Notes: a model not told the origin generated them from the letters alone. 49,223 nt of DNA from Dichotomicrobium sp964540795 (GCA_964540795.1 CAZINX010000016.1:1-49223); one strand, 5' to 3'. Shown: positions 24,364 through 35,116, counted from the stretch's first letter. Program-made: numbers and translations.

Positions 24364-25569
24364 ATGACGAAGCCTGGACGCCACTTCCTTCATATTCCCG
24401 GGCCGACGAACGTGCCGGATCGCGTCTTGCGCGCGATGGACCGGGCGCTCATCGACCATCGAGGCCCGGAATTCGCGCAGCTCACCCTGCGGCTGCTGCC
24501 GCGCTTGCAGAAGCTCTTCAAGTGCTCCGGTCCGGTTGTCATCTACCCGGCCTCTGGCACAGGCGCTTGGGAAGCGGCGCTTGTCAACACTCTATCGCCC
24601 GGCGACAAGGTGCTGATGGCTGACATAGGCCATTTCGCCTCGCTGTGGAAAGACATGGCTGACCGACTGGGACTCGCCGCCGAATTCCTGCCCAGCGACT
24701 GGCGCCGCGCCGCAAACCCCGAAGAAATCCATAAGCGGCTGGCCGCGGACACCGGCCACGAGATCAAGGCGGTCTGCGTCGTCCACAACGAGACATCCAC
24801 GGGCTGCGCGGCCCGCCTGCCGGAAATCCGCAAGGCGATCGACGACGCCGGGCACCCTGCCCTGTTCATGGTCGACACCATTTCCTCGCTCGGATCGATG
24901 GATTATCGCCACGATGACTGGAAGGTCGATGTCAGCGTCGGCGGGTCTCAGAAAGGCATGATGCTGCCGCCTGGCATGAGCTTCAACGCGATCAGCCAGA
25001 AAGCGCTGGAGGCATCGAAGACAGCCAGATTGCCGAAATGCTACTGGGAATGGAACGACATGCTGTCGGCCAACCAGAACGGCTTCTTCCCGTACACGCC
25101 GGCGACGTGCATGTTTTACGCGCTGGACGAGGCGCTGAACATCGTCGACGAGCAGGGGCTGGACAACATCATCGCCCGGCATGAGCGCCACGCCAAGGCC
25201 ACCCGCCGCGCGGTCGAGGCCTGGGGGCTGGAACTGGTCTGCGCCGATCCTCGCGAGTATTCCAGCTCACTGACCTCGATCTTCGTGCCCGAAGGCTACA
25301 GCGCCAATGCCCTGCGCGCGCAGATCCTCGATCGCTTCGATCTGTCGCTCGGAACCGGCCTTGCGCGCCTAGCTGACCGCGTGTTCCGCATCGGGCATCT
25401 CGGCGATCTGAACGACCTGACGCTCATCGGCGCGATCAGCGGCGTCGAGATGGGCATGAAGATCGCGGGCATCCCGCACCATGCGGGCGGCACGCAGGCG
25501 GCGATGGACGTCCTGGCCGGGGCGGAGCAAGCCGAGGAGACGGCTCCGCAGCAGGCCGCGATGGCCTGA
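24364..25569 (+). CDS. sgaA: Serine-glyoxylate aminotransferase
   Basis: PLP enzyme (401 aa) of class V that converts serine and glyoxylate to hydroxypyruvate and glycine, a key step of the serine cycle for C1 assimilation. It has HIPGPTNVPDRVLRAM at the start, SGTGAWEAAL for cofactor phosphate binding, MVDTISSLGSMDYRHD, and the Schiff-base Lys197 in GGSQKGMMLPPG. The length and the sequence IGHLGDLNDLTLIGAISGVE match serine-cycle enzymes. AGGGAGGA lies 3 nt before the ATG. Other serine-cycle genes are not in the window apart from a possible hydroxypyruvate reductase at 11171. Confidence 0.94.
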   Translation: MTKPGRHFLHIPGPTNVPDRVLRAMDRALIDHRGPEFAQLTLRLLPRLQKLFKCSGPVVIYPASGTGAWEAALVNTLSPGDKVLMADIGHFASLWKDMADRLGLAAEFLPSDWRRAANPEEIHKRLAADTGHEIKAVCVVHNETSTGCAARLPEIRKAIDDAGHPALFMVDTISSLGSMDYRHDDWKVDVSVGGSQKGMMLPPGMSFNAISQKALEASKTARLPKCYWEWNDMLSANQNGFFPYTPATCMFYALDEALNIVDEQGLDNIIARHERHAKATRRAVEAWGLELVCADPREYSSSLTSIFVPEGYSANALRAQILDRFDLSLGTGLARLADRVFRIGHLGDLNDLTLIGAISGVEMGMKIAGIPHHAGGTQAAMDVLAGAEQAEETAPQQAAMA

Positions 25570-25578
25570 TCGAAAGAG

Positions 25579-26520
25579 TCATGACGGCGATATGAGCACC
25601 AGGATCGCCGTCATGGTGCCCACCGACAGCGCGGTCCCCAGCGCAACAGCGCCCGAGGTGGAGTTGATGACCCGACCATACTGCTTGGCGAAAAGAAAAG
25701 CGTTCACGCCAGTCGGGCAGGCGGCGAACAGCACGGCCACGCTCGCCCAGAGCGGATCGAGCGCCACCACCCGGAACGCCAGCACCCAGACCAGCAGCGG
25801 CAACAGCGCCAGTTTGAGCGCCAGCAGCGCGGCGAGAGTCGGCGCCTGACCGCGGATCGAGAAATCCCGCAGGCTCAAGCCGAGCGCGAACAGCGCGCAA
25901 GGCACCCCCGCCTGCGCCAACAGGTCGAACATCGCGCGCGGAGCCTCGCCCAGCCCGATGCCGGTCTGCCGCCAGAGCGTGCCCGCCAGAATGGCCAGGA
26001 TGATCGGATTGGACAGCAGGTTCACGCCAAGCTCGCGCAGCAGCGCCACGGTCGTCGTCTGGCCTTTGTCCGACACAAGCTCGACATGCAGCGTCGCGGT
26101 CAGCCATAACAGAGCGGTGTGGATTGACGTGAGCACAGCCATCGGCGTCGCTGCGGCTTCGCCATAGATCGCCAGCCCGATGGGAATGCCGAGCAACACC
26201 GTATTGCCGAAACATGCGCTCATCCCGACCATGGGCTGGTCTTCATTCGGACGGCGCAGCAGAAAATGCGTAACCAGCGCCGAAAGCAGCCAGATTACCG
26301 CCAGCGCCCCGAAATAGACCCCCCATAGCCGCAGCGTCTCGCCGCCGGGCGGGCGCGCGTCGACCATCGTGCGGAACAGCAGCGCCGGGATGCCGACGCG
26401 CAGCACGAACTCCAGCAGCCCCGCCTCGGCCTTGCGCGAGATCAGCCCGCCACGCGCGAAAGCGAAGCCGGCGAGGATGACAAGAAACACCGGCGCGATG
26501 GTGCTGATGATCGTGTTCAT
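25579..26520 (-). CDS. AEC-family (auxin efflux carrier-like) transporter
   Basis: A 313-residue permease with about ten hydrophobic helices in two halves. The first half has IAPVFLVILAGFAFARGGLI and a central SACFGNTVLLGIPIGLAIYG containing the conserved Asn and Pro crossover. The second half has LSNPIILAILAGTLWRQTG and CPTGVNAFLFAKQYG. This is the Mem_trans/AEC family, which includes malonate and other organic-acid carriers. Substrate unknown. It converges on sgaA with 9 bp between stops and follows fxsA on the same strand after 94 bp. Confidence 0.9.
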   Translation of the reverse strand: MNTIISTIAPVFLVILAGFAFARGGLISRKAEAGLLEFVLRVGIPALLFRTMVDARPPGGETLRLWGVYFGALAVIWLLSALVTHFLLRRPNEDQPMVGMSACFGNTVLLGIPIGLAIYGEAAATPMAVLTSIHTALLWLTATLHVELVSDKGQTTTVALLRELGVNLLSNPIILAILAGTLWRQTGIGLGEAPRAMFDLLAQAGVPCALFALGLSLRDFSIRGQAPTLAALLALKLALLPLLVWVLAFRVVALDPLWASVAVLFAACPTGVNAFLFAKQYGRVINSTSGAVALGTALSVGTMTAILVLISPS

Positions 26521-26614
26521 GGGCGAATGGGCCGGCAGGGTCGGCGGCCGTGCGGCGAGAGTCTCGTGGTTGCCGCGATCAGCGCTTCAAGTTGGCGGCT
26601 CAATCTTTGGCGGC

Positions 26615-27178
26615 TCACTTGCGCCAGGGCGAGGATCCCCGGCGGCGCGGCGGCTCTTCGTCGTCGCGCTCGGCGTCGCGGCGGTCGTGCTCTTCGTCCA
26701 CCGGCTCATACTCGACATCGATGATGGTTTCCTGGCCAGGCCTGCGCTGCTCGTTGTCGCGGTCGCTCCGCCCGCGCGGCGGCTCGCCCTCCGGCCCGCC
26801 GCCGACGACATGAACGTGACCCGTGCGGACCATATGCATGAAGATGCGCCGCGCCAGCGCGCGCCGGAACGGCGGCACGAACAGCAGGAAGCCCACCGCA
26901 TCGGTGAAAAAGCCCGGCGTCAGCAGCAGCGCGCCCGCCACCAGCAGACTGATGCCGTCGATCACCGGATCGACCGGCAACTCACCCGCCCTGAGCGCCA
27001 TCTGGGTGCGCTGTATCACCGCGCTGCCCTGCAGCCGCAGCAGAACCGAGCCGACGATCGCCGTCACGATGACGATCAGGATGGTTGGGCCGACCCCGAT
27101 AAAACCGCCCACCTGGATGAACAGGACGATCTCCAGGATTGGCGTGGCGACGAAGATCAGAAAGAAAATCAGGAACAT
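26615..27178 (-). CDS. fxsA: FxsA-family membrane protein
   Basis: Inner-membrane protein (187 aa) related to E. coli FxsA, whose overproduction relieves phage T7 exclusion; its normal function is unknown. Residues 1-110 carry four hydrophobic segments with the family pattern MFLIFFLIFVATPILEIVLF, GPTILIVIVTAIVGSVLLR and LLLTPGFFTDAVGFLLFVPP. The C-terminal 70 residues are strongly charged (EYEPVDEEHDRRDAERDDEE) and probably disordered in the cytoplasm. The ATG at 27178 gives the standard N terminus; a longer open frame upstream lacks coding features. It is divergent from the Tim44-like gene, as in related genomes. Confidence 0.9.
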   Translation of the reverse strand: MFLIFFLIFVATPILEIVLFIQVGGFIGVGPTILIVIVTAIVGSVLLRLQGSAVIQRTQMALRAGELPVDPVIDGISLLVAGALLLTPGFFTDAVGFLLFVPPFRRALARRIFMHMVRTGHVHVVGGGPEGEPPRGRSDRDNEQRRPGQETIIDVEYEPVDEEHDRRDAERDDEEPPRRRGSSPWRK

Positions 27179-27399
27179 GGGCCTGCGTTTCGGGCTTGCG
27201 GCGTGACCGGCATCACGTCCGGCGATTATTGGTGGTTGGCTTCGATCCCGCGATGCCGTAAAATGTGAAGAGTAAGTGGATGAGCTGTCATCCTTCCTTC
27301 CCCGCGAGGTCTGGCGCTTGGCGTGATCGAAGCCTATATCAATCCCGTACCTCACGGAAGTGCGGATAGCGCAATCCCGAATCAAAGCGTCGCGACAAC

Positions 27400-28113
27400 A
27401 TGAGCGGAACAATCGACCTCAGCACAATCATCTTTCTGGTTATCGCTGTCCTGATCTTCCTGAGATTGCGCAGCGTGCTCGGCAAGCGAACCGGAAACGA
27501 AAAACCCCCCTACGATCCGTATTCCGCTCAGCAGGCTGGCGGCGCGGCCCGTGAAAAGGTGGTGCAGCTGCCCGGCACCGAGCATCAGGGCAGCCAGCGC
27601 GACGGCGCGAGCGAGGACCAGCTTCAGGAAATGGTGCGAGACTACGCCCCCAAGGGCAGTCCGCTGGCCGAAAAGCTTGCGGCGATCATGCGCGCGGATC
27701 GCGGGTTCGACTTGCGCCAATTCATAGAGGGCGCGAATACGGCATACGAAATGGTCGTGACCGCCTTTGCCGCCGGCAACACCGCGACGCTGCAGGAACT
27801 GCTCAGCCCGGACGTGTATCAGAGCTTCGTCTCGGCAATCGAAGAGCGCGAACGCGCCGGCGAAACGGTCGACTTCAAGTTTGTCGGCATCGACAAGACC
27901 GAGATCGCGGACGCCAATCTCGTCAACGGCGAGGCGCAGATAACGGTGAAATTCGTGAGCGAATTCATTACCGTCACGCGCGACAAGGACGGTCAAATCA
28001 TCGAGGGCGACCCGAAGCAGATTCAGGAGGTCACCGATCATTGGACCTTCTCGCGCGAAGTGGACTCGCCAGACCCGAACTGGCTGCTGATCGCCACGGA
28101 GACCGAAGGCTAA
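27400..28113 (+). CDS. Tim44-like domain protein
   Basis: A 237-residue protein with a single N-terminal membrane anchor (IIFLVIAVLIFLRLRSVLG, about residues 10-28), a polar linker and a C-terminal Tim44-like domain (about 95-235) ending in VTDHWTFSREVDSPDPNWLL. The mitochondrial relative tethers the import motor to the inner membrane. Bacterial homologues (TimA) are membrane-associated proteins of less certain role. Tim44-mltA-Smr order with a divergent fxsA is conserved in Hyphomicrobiales. No clear Shine-Dalgarno lies before the ATG. Confidence 0.92.
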   Translation: MSGTIDLSTIIFLVIAVLIFLRLRSVLGKRTGNEKPPYDPYSAQQAGGAAREKVVQLPGTEHQGSQRDGASEDQLQEMVRDYAPKGSPLAEKLAAIMRADRGFDLRQFIEGANTAYEMVVTAFAAGNTATLQELLSPDVYQSFVSAIEERERAGETVDFKFVGIDKTEIADANLVNGEAQITVKFVSEFITVTRDKDGQIIEGDPKQIQEVTDHWTFSREVDSPDPNWLLIATETEG

Positions 28114-28155
28114 AGGCGCGCGCCGAGGCATCGGCCATTTCACGCGGTTGGGATC

Positions 28156-29337
28156 ATGTCGGCGGCGTGGTACTTTGCCCAGGCGTTCCTGTTCACACTT
28201 TTCGTGTTTTTCGCCGTGGAGCTATGGCACTGGCAGTTCCCCGACAGCGACGGCGACAAGCGGTCGTTGCAGCTTGACCGCGTCAGTTTTTCCGACATTT
28301 CCGGTTGGCCCGAGGACGATCACGCAAAGGCGTTCGCCGCATTCCGGCGCTCCTGCCCGTGGTCGATCCGCGTGGCCGAGCGTCACGATACGGAGCAACG
28401 CCAGGCGCTGGCCTGGGTGTGCGAGCGCGCAATGGCGCTCACCCAGCCGCTGAAGGCGGAAGCAGCGCGCGATTTTTTCGAGACGTATTTCACGCCATAT
28501 CATGTGCGGCCGCAGAGCGAGCGGCGGCTGGTCACCGGCTATTACGAGCCGGTTATCGAAGGCTCGCGCACGAAAACCGACAAGTTCAACATCCCGATCT
28601 ACCGCCCGCCGGACGACCTTACGCTCATCAAGGCGAACGCGCGCGAGGGCCTGCCGGAAGACCTGACCGCGGCGCGTCAGACCGAGGACGGACTGAAAGA
28701 GCACTTTACCCGCAAGGAGATCGAGCAAGGCGCGCTGGAAGGATTAGGGCTGGAGTTGGCGTGGATTGCCGATCCGGTCGCGCATTATTCTATGCAACTG
28801 CAGGGGTCGGGGCGCATCCGCTTTCAGGACGGCACGGCGATCCGTCTCGGCTTCGGAGGCAAGAACGGCTTTCCCTACACCTCGATCGGCCAGGAGATCA
28901 TCTCGCGCGGCGCGCTGGGACCGCACGAAGCCTCGCTCGCCCGGATTTTCGAGTGGGCGCGGGCAAATGGCGAGGAAGGCAAGGCGTTGATCTGGTCAAA
29001 CAAGTCCTACATCTTCTTTCGTGTGCTGTCGGAGGAAGAGGGCGCGGTTGGCCCGGTCGGCGCGCTCGGCACACCGCTGACGCCGCTGCGCAGCCTTGCG
29101 GTCGATCCGCGCTATCACCTGCTCGGCGCGCCCGTCTGGGTGGCGGCTTCGGAGTTGGAAGACGACGCGGACCGGCCATTTCACCGGCTGATGATCGCGC
29201 AGGACACCGGCTCGGCGATCCGCGGCGATGTGCGCGGGGACATTTACTGGGGCAGCGGCGACGCGGCCCACGACTTCGCCAGCCGGACGAAACACGACGC
29301 CAGCTTCACGATCCTGCTGCCGAACGCCGCCCGCTGA
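28156..29337 (+). CDS. mltA: Membrane-bound lytic transglycosylase A
   Basis: Murein-cleaving enzyme (393 aa) that forms 1,6-anhydromuramoyl ends. The N terminus has a hydrophobic segment (AWYFAQAFLFTLFVFFAVEL) that acts as anchor or uncleaved signal; no lipobox is visible, unlike E. coli MltA. The MltA domain follows (TGYYEPVIEGSRTKTDKFN, HYSMQLQGSGRIRF). The C-terminal 3D domain carries the catalytic Asp at about 369 (GDIYWGSGDAAHDFASR). Length is usual. It lies 42 bp after the Tim44-like gene, with GGGA before the ATG, and precedes the Smr gene. Confidence 0.94.
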   Translation: MSAAWYFAQAFLFTLFVFFAVELWHWQFPDSDGDKRSLQLDRVSFSDISGWPEDDHAKAFAAFRRSCPWSIRVAERHDTEQRQALAWVCERAMALTQPLKAEAARDFFETYFTPYHVRPQSERRLVTGYYEPVIEGSRTKTDKFNIPIYRPPDDLTLIKANAREGLPEDLTAARQTEDGLKEHFTRKEIEQGALEGLGLELAWIADPVAHYSMQLQGSGRIRFQDGTAIRLGFGGKNGFPYTSIGQEIISRGALGPHEASLARIFEWARANGEEGKALIWSNKSYIFFRVLSEEEGAVGPVGALGTPLTPLRSLAVDPRYHLLGAPVWVAASELEDDADRPFHRLMIAQDTGSAIRGDVRGDIYWGSGDAAHDFASRTKHDASFTILLPNAAR

Positions 29338-29372
29338 GACCTCAAACCCAACGAGCCTGATGAACCAGTCAA

Positions 29373-30044
29373 ATGAGCCGCCGTCCGCCACGCAAGCGCG
29401 AACTGAGCGAGGAAGAGCGGCGCTTGTGGGAGCAGGCGATGCGCGAGACGACGGCGCTGCGCAACCGCGAGGGCGGGGCGGGGATCCCCGGCCCGGCTGG
29501 CCACGCGGCCCCGGCCCAGCAGCCGCGCGAAGCCAGCGAAGCGCCGCGTCAGCCTGAAAAGAACGCTGGACGTCAACGCGCGCCCGCCGCATCGCCGCGG
29601 CCGCCGAGCCGGGAGGGCGGCGAACCGCGCGTCACACCGCTTGCCCGCCGTGAGGCGCGCCGCCTCGTCCGCGACCCTGAAAGCATCGACGCCCGGCTCG
29701 ACCTGCACGGGATGCGCCAGCGCGAAGCCTATCCCGCGCTCAAGGGTTTCTTGCGCGCCAGTCAGGCGCGTGGGCATCGGATGGTGCTGGTCATTACCGG
29801 AAAGGGCGGCGCGCGCGAGACGACGCGCGAGAATTACGAGGCGTGGGAGGCCGCGCCCTTCTACGAAAGCCAGCGCGGCGTACTGCGCCGGCTCGTGCCC
29901 GAATGGCTCGCCAAACCGGAGTTTCGGGATGTGGTCGCGGGCATCTCGCCGGCGCATCAGCGCCACGGCGGGGAGGGCGCGCTCTATGTTCGCTTGCGAA
30001 AAATCGCGCCACAGACCGCACCGGCCAGCAGGCCAAGGCAGTAA
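29373..30044 (+). CDS. Smr-domain protein
   Basis: A 223-residue protein with a charged, proline/alanine-rich disordered N-terminal half (1-100) and a C-terminal Smr domain. The domain has LDLHGMRQREAYPALKGFL, the VLVITGKG loop, and the ending SPAHQRHGGEGALYVRLRK. Smr domains are MutS2-related and can nick DNA or cleave RNA; the DLHG and TGKG motifs are retained. The cellular target is unknown. Third gene of Tim44-mltA-Smr (35-bp gap). It converges on atpC with 9 bp between stops. Confidence 0.92.
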   Translation: MSRRPPRKRELSEEERRLWEQAMRETTALRNREGGAGIPGPAGHAAPAQQPREASEAPRQPEKNAGRQRAPAASPRPPSREGGEPRVTPLARREARRLVRDPESIDARLDLHGMRQREAYPALKGFLRASQARGHRMVLVITGKGGARETTRENYEAWEAAPFYESQRGVLRRLVPEWLAKPEFRDVVAGISPAHQRHGGEGALYVRLRKIAPQTAPASRPRQ

Positions 30045-30053
30045 GCCGAAGCG

Positions 30054-30461
30054 TCAGGCGTTCTCCCGGAGCACTTCGGCCAGCGTCTCCAGCCGCTCCA
30101 GATTGTCCCGCGCCTGCGCCTCGGCGTCGGCGTCGCTCGCGTCTTCGAGGTCTTCCTTCGCCCACTCGATTTCCTGGGCGATCTGGTCGCGGTCCAGTTC
30201 CTCAAGCGGCATCGCCCGCTGCGCCAGCACGGTCAACTGCTCCGGCCCGCCTTCAGCGAGACCGCCGCGGACGAAATATTTGCGCTCGCCTTCAGGGCCG
30301 CGGACCGTCAGCGAACCGGGACGCAGCGCCGCCACCATTGGCGCATGGCGGGGCAGGAAGCCGAAGTCGCCTTCCAGACCCGGCGCAACGACTTCGCTGA
30401 CATCTTCCGACATCAGCACCCGCTCCGGCGACACCAGATCGAAACGGAACGTGTCCGCCAT
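30054..30461 (-). CDS. atpC: F1F0 ATP synthase epsilon subunit
   Basis: Central-stalk subunit (135 aa) that couples gamma rotation and inhibits ATP hydrolysis. The N-terminal beta sandwich has FRFDLVSPERVLMSEDVSEV, GDFGFLPRHAPMVAALRPG and KYFVRGGLAE. The C-terminal two-helix part has ELDRDQIAQEIEWAKEDLE and an alanine-rich end. Last gene of the minus-strand operon, 24 bp after atpD. It lies just beyond the convergent Smr gene. Confidence 0.95.
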   Translation of the reverse strand: MADTFRFDLVSPERVLMSEDVSEVVAPGLEGDFGFLPRHAPMVAALRPGSLTVRGPEGERKYFVRGGLAEGGPEQLTVLAQRAMPLEELDRDQIAQEIEWAKEDLEDASDADAEAQARDNLERLETLAEVLRENA

Positions 30462-30485
30462 GAATAAGCCTCCTCGGGCAGCCGG

Positions 30486-31913
<1,428 letters not shown>

Positions 31914-31946
31914 TGCTTCTGTTTCCCTGTTGCCCGTGTCCGGCCG

Positions 31947-32840
31947 TTAGGAGATCGCTTCCGCGCCGGAGACGATTTCGATCAGTTCCTTGGTAATCTG
32001 GTCCTGGCGCATCCGATTGTAGGTGAGCGTCAGATTGTCGATCAGCTCGCCGGCATTGCGCGTCGCGTTGTCCATCGCGGTCATGCGCGCGCCCTGCTCG
32101 CCGGCCGCGTTTTCCAGAAGCGCCCGGAAAATCTGCGTGGAGACGTTTCGCGGCAGCAGATCGCGCAGGATTTCCTCTTCCTCCGGCTCGAAATCGTATT
32201 CGGCCTGCGGCGCACCCGTGTCCGGCGCGCTCTCCTCTTCTTCCGGCAGGCTCGCCGGGATCAGCTGCAACTGCTTGGGCCGCTGCGTCAACGTGTTGAC
32301 GAACTCGGAGAACACCAGCGTGCAGACATCGAATTCGCCCTTGTCGAACATGCTGAGCACGCGCCGTCCCACCTCATGGGCGTCATCGAAACCGACACTC
32401 TTGACGCTCTTCATGTCGATCACGTCGACGATGCGCTGGGCATGGTCGCGCTTGAGCATGTCGTAGCCCTTGCTGCCGACACAGAGGAATTTGACCTCCT
32501 TGTCCTCCGCGATGAGCTGTCTGGCGATCTGCCGCGCCTTCTTGGCGATGTTCGCGTTGAACGCGCCGCATAGTCCGCGATCCGCCGTCGCCACCACGAT
32601 CAGATGAACGTCATCCTTGCCCGTGCCGACGAGGAGCGGCGGGGCCATTGCATCGCGAATGATGCGCGCGTTCAGCTTGGCCAGCACCTCGTCCATCTTC
32701 TCGGCGTAGGGCCGCGCGGCGCTTGCGGCGTCCTGCGCCTTGCGGAGTTTCGCGGCCGCCACCATCTGCATCGCCTTCGTGATCTTCTGCGTCGCCTTGA
32801 CGCTGGAGATCCGATTGCGCATGTCCTTAAGGCTGGGCAT
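31947..32840 (-). CDS. atpG: F1F0 ATP synthase gamma subunit
   Basis: Rotor shaft of F1 (297 aa). The N-terminal helix MPSLKDMRNRISSVKATQKI and the C-terminal helix with AMDNATRNAGELIDNLTLTYNRMRQ form the coiled coil turning inside the alpha-beta hexamer. The Rossmann-like middle contains DRGLCGAFN. An acidic insert (PEEEESAPDTGAPQAEYDFE, about residue 200) resembles the short extra segment found in other alphaproteobacterial gamma subunits. Gap of 39 bp to atpA. Confidence 0.97.
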   Translation of the reverse strand: MPSLKDMRNRISSVKATQKITKAMQMVAAAKLRKAQDAASAARPYAEKMDEVLAKLNARIIRDAMAPPLLVGTGKDDVHLIVVATADRGLCGAFNANIAKKARQIARQLIAEDKEVKFLCVGSKGYDMLKRDHAQRIVDVIDMKSVKSVGFDDAHEVGRRVLSMFDKGEFDVCTLVFSEFVNTLTQRPKQLQLIPASLPEEEESAPDTGAPQAEYDFEPEEEEILRDLLPRNVSTQIFRALLENAAGEQGARMTAMDNATRNAGELIDNLTLTYNRMRQDQITKELIEIVSGAEAIS

Positions 32841-32879
32841 GGGCTCTCCCGATCCTTGGTTGGCGCATCAGGCGATGGG

Positions 32880-34412
32880 TCACGCCGCGAAGTGCTCGGC
32901 GAACTTGTCAACCGCGCTTTTCAACTTGTTCTCCAGATCGTCGGACAGTTTGCCCTCGCTGCGGATCTGGTCGAGAATGTCGCTGTGCTCGCTATGCATG
33001 TAGCGCAGCAAGTCTTCTTCAAAGCGCCCCACGGCCGACACCGGCAGCGGGTCGAGATAGCCGCGTGTGCCGGCATAGATCACCACGACCTGCTCTTCCA
33101 CCTGCAGCGGCGAGAACTGCGGCTGCTTGAGAAGCTCCGTCAACCGCGCGCCGCGCGCCAGCAGGCGCTGCGTCGCCGCGTCGAGGTCGGAGCCGAACTG
33201 CGCGAAGGCCGCCATCTCGCGGTACTGCGCCAATTCGCCCTTGATCGCGCCGGCGACCTGCTTCATCGCCTTGATCTGCGCCGAAGACCCGACGCGCGAC
33301 ACCGACAGGCCGACATTCACCGCTGGGCGGATGCCCTGATAGAACAGGTCCGTTTCCAGGAAGATCTGGCCATCGGTAATCGAAATGACGTTCGTGGGAA
33401 TATAGGCCGACACGTCGTTGGCTTGCGTCTCGACGATCGGCAGCGCGGTCTGCGATCCCGCGCCGTGGTCCTCGTTCAGCTTCGCCGCGCGCTCCAGCAG
33501 GCGGCTGTGCAGATAGAACACGTCGCCCGGATACGCCTCGCGGCCCGGCGGGCGGCGCAGCAGCAGCGACATCTGGCGGTAGGCCGTGGCCTGCTTCGAC
33601 AGGTCGTCGTAGACGATCAGCGAATGCATCGCGTTGTCGCGGAAATACTCGGCCATCGCGCAGCCGGCATAAGGCGCGAGATACTGCATCGGCGCAGGCT
33701 CGGAAGCCGTGGCCGCGATCACGATGGAATATTCGAGCGCGCCGCGCTCTTCGAGGTTCTTCACGAACTGCGCCACCGTGGAGCGCTTCTGGCCGACCGC
33801 GACATAGACGCAGTAAAGCTTTTTGCTCTCGTCATCGCCCTGGTTGATCTGCCGCTGGTTCAGGATCGCGTCGAGCGCAACCGCCGTCTTGCCGGTCTGC
33901 CGGTCGCCGATAATCAGTTCGCGCTGGCCGCGGCCGATCGGGATGAGCGCGTCGATGGCCTTGATGCCGGTCTGCATCGGCTCATGCACCGACTTGCGCG
34001 GAATGATGCCGGGCGCCTTCACGTCCGCGCGGCGGTATTCGGCGGCCTCGATCGGCCCCTTGCCGTCAATCGGGTTGCCAAGCGCATCGACCACGCGGCC
34101 CAGCAGCCCCTTGCCGACCGGCACCTCCACGATGTCGCCCGTGCGCTTGACGGTGTCGCCTTCCCTGATGTCGCGGTCTTCGCCGAAGATCACGATGCCG
34201 ACATTGTCGACCTCAAGGTTCAGCGCCATGCCGCGCACGCCGTTCTCGAACTCGACCATCTCGCCAGCCTGGACGTTGTCGAGGCCGTAGACGCGCGCGA
34301 TGCCGTCGCCGACGGAAAGCACCTGGCCGATCTCCGCGACCTCGGCTTCCTGACCGAAGTTTTTGATCTGTTCCTTGAGAATCGAGGAAATTTCCGAGGC
34401 CCGGATTTCCAT
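32880..34412 (-). CDS. atpA: F1F0 ATP synthase alpha subunit
   Basis: Non-catalytic nucleotide-binding F1 subunit (510 aa). The P-loop is GDRQTGKT at 169-176. Other family landmarks are SVGDGIARVYGLDNVQAGE, VYVAVGQKRSTVAQ and NVGLSVSRVGSSAQIKAMKQ, which carries the arginine finger region. The ATG overlaps the atpH stop by one base (TGATG), consistent with translational coupling. Confidence 0.98.
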   Translation of the reverse strand: MEIRASEISSILKEQIKNFGQEAEVAEIGQVLSVGDGIARVYGLDNVQAGEMVEFENGVRGMALNLEVDNVGIVIFGEDRDIREGDTVKRTGDIVEVPVGKGLLGRVVDALGNPIDGKGPIEAAEYRRADVKAPGIIPRKSVHEPMQTGIKAIDALIPIGRGQRELIIGDRQTGKTAVALDAILNQRQINQGDDESKKLYCVYVAVGQKRSTVAQFVKNLEERGALEYSIVIAATASEPAPMQYLAPYAGCAMAEYFRDNAMHSLIVYDDLSKQATAYRQMSLLLRRPPGREAYPGDVFYLHSRLLERAAKLNEDHGAGSQTALPIVETQANDVSAYIPTNVISITDGQIFLETDLFYQGIRPAVNVGLSVSRVGSSAQIKAMKQVAGAIKGELAQYREMAAFAQFGSDLDAATQRLLARGARLTELLKQPQFSPLQVEEQVVVIYAGTRGYLDPLPVSAVGRFEEDLLRYMHSEHSDILDQIRSEGKLSDDLENKLKSAVDKFAEHFAA

Positions 34413-34987
34413 CAGCCTACCTCTTTCATGACGTGTCTGAGACGGTTGAGTTTGGTGCGCAGCGAATTGTCGATCATGCGGCTGCCGATCTTCACGATCA
34501 GCCCGCCGAGGATCGCCTTATCCACACGGACATTCATGCTCACATCCTGCCCGGCGAAATCTCGCAGCGCCTCGCGCAGCGTCTGCTGCTGCTCATCGCT
34601 GAGCGGGACGGCGGTGATGACTTCGGCTTCCGCCTCGCCGCGATGGCGCGCGGCCAGCGTGCGGAAGGCCCGGATGATGCCCGAAATGGCGGAGAGCCGG
34701 CGCTTTTCGACGAGCAGTTCGAGGAAATTCTTGGTCAGCCCGGCCGTCCCGGCGGCATCGGCGATCACGCGCACCGCCTTGGCCTGCTGGTCCATTGAAA
34801 AGGCCGGGCTGTGCGCCAGCCGGCGGAGGTCCTCACTGGTGTCGAGCATCTCCTGAAAGTCGGAGAGCTGCGCCTCGACCTCCTCCAGCTTGCCTTCCTC
34901 AACGGCGAGTTCGAACAGCGCGGTCGCATAGCGCCCTGCGACCCCCGTCACGCTGGCCCCGCCACTCGCCATCGAATTGTCTTTCAC
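34412..34987 (-). CDS. atpH: F1F0 ATP synthase delta subunit
   Basis: Peripheral-stalk subunit (191 aa) joining F1 to the b subunits. It has the six-helix N-terminal domain (VAGRYATALFELAVEEGKLE, KNFLELLVEKRRL) and a C-terminal part with VDKAILGGLIVKIGSRMIDNS. The GTG at 34987 is chosen because GGGAG lies 6 nt upstream; ATG 34972 (MASGGASV) is an alternative. First gene of atpHAGDC, downstream of priA on the same strand after 232 bp. Confidence 0.95.
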   Translation of the reverse strand: MKDNSMASGGASVTGVAGRYATALFELAVEEGKLEEVEAQLSDFQEMLDTSEDLRRLAHSPAFSMDQQAKAVRVIADAAGTAGLTKNFLELLVEKRRLSAISGIIRAFRTLAARHRGEAEAEVITAVPLSDEQQQTLREALRDFAGQDVSMNVRVDKAILGGLIVKIGSRMIDNSLRTKLNRLRHVMKEVG

Positions 34988-35116
34988 GCGCCGCTCCCGG
35001 AATGTGCTGGAGGGGGTGGACGCGCCGGTGCATGGGTGCCGTCACCTTGATTTTCGGGCTTGAAGGCAGCCGCGCGGCACTCAGCGCAAGGCGCATCCTT
35101 GCTGAAGTTGGAGGTG

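Noticed and set aside
34519..34527. TTATCCACA, a perfect DnaA box
   Set aside because: A single copy inside atpH, without clustering or an AT-rich unwinding region; expected by chance. The rpmH-rnpA run nearby also lacks dnaA and DnaA-box clusters, so no origin is called.
32604..34856. 750-codon plus-strand reading frame
   Set aside because: Antisense to atpG, atpA and atpH, which are certain.
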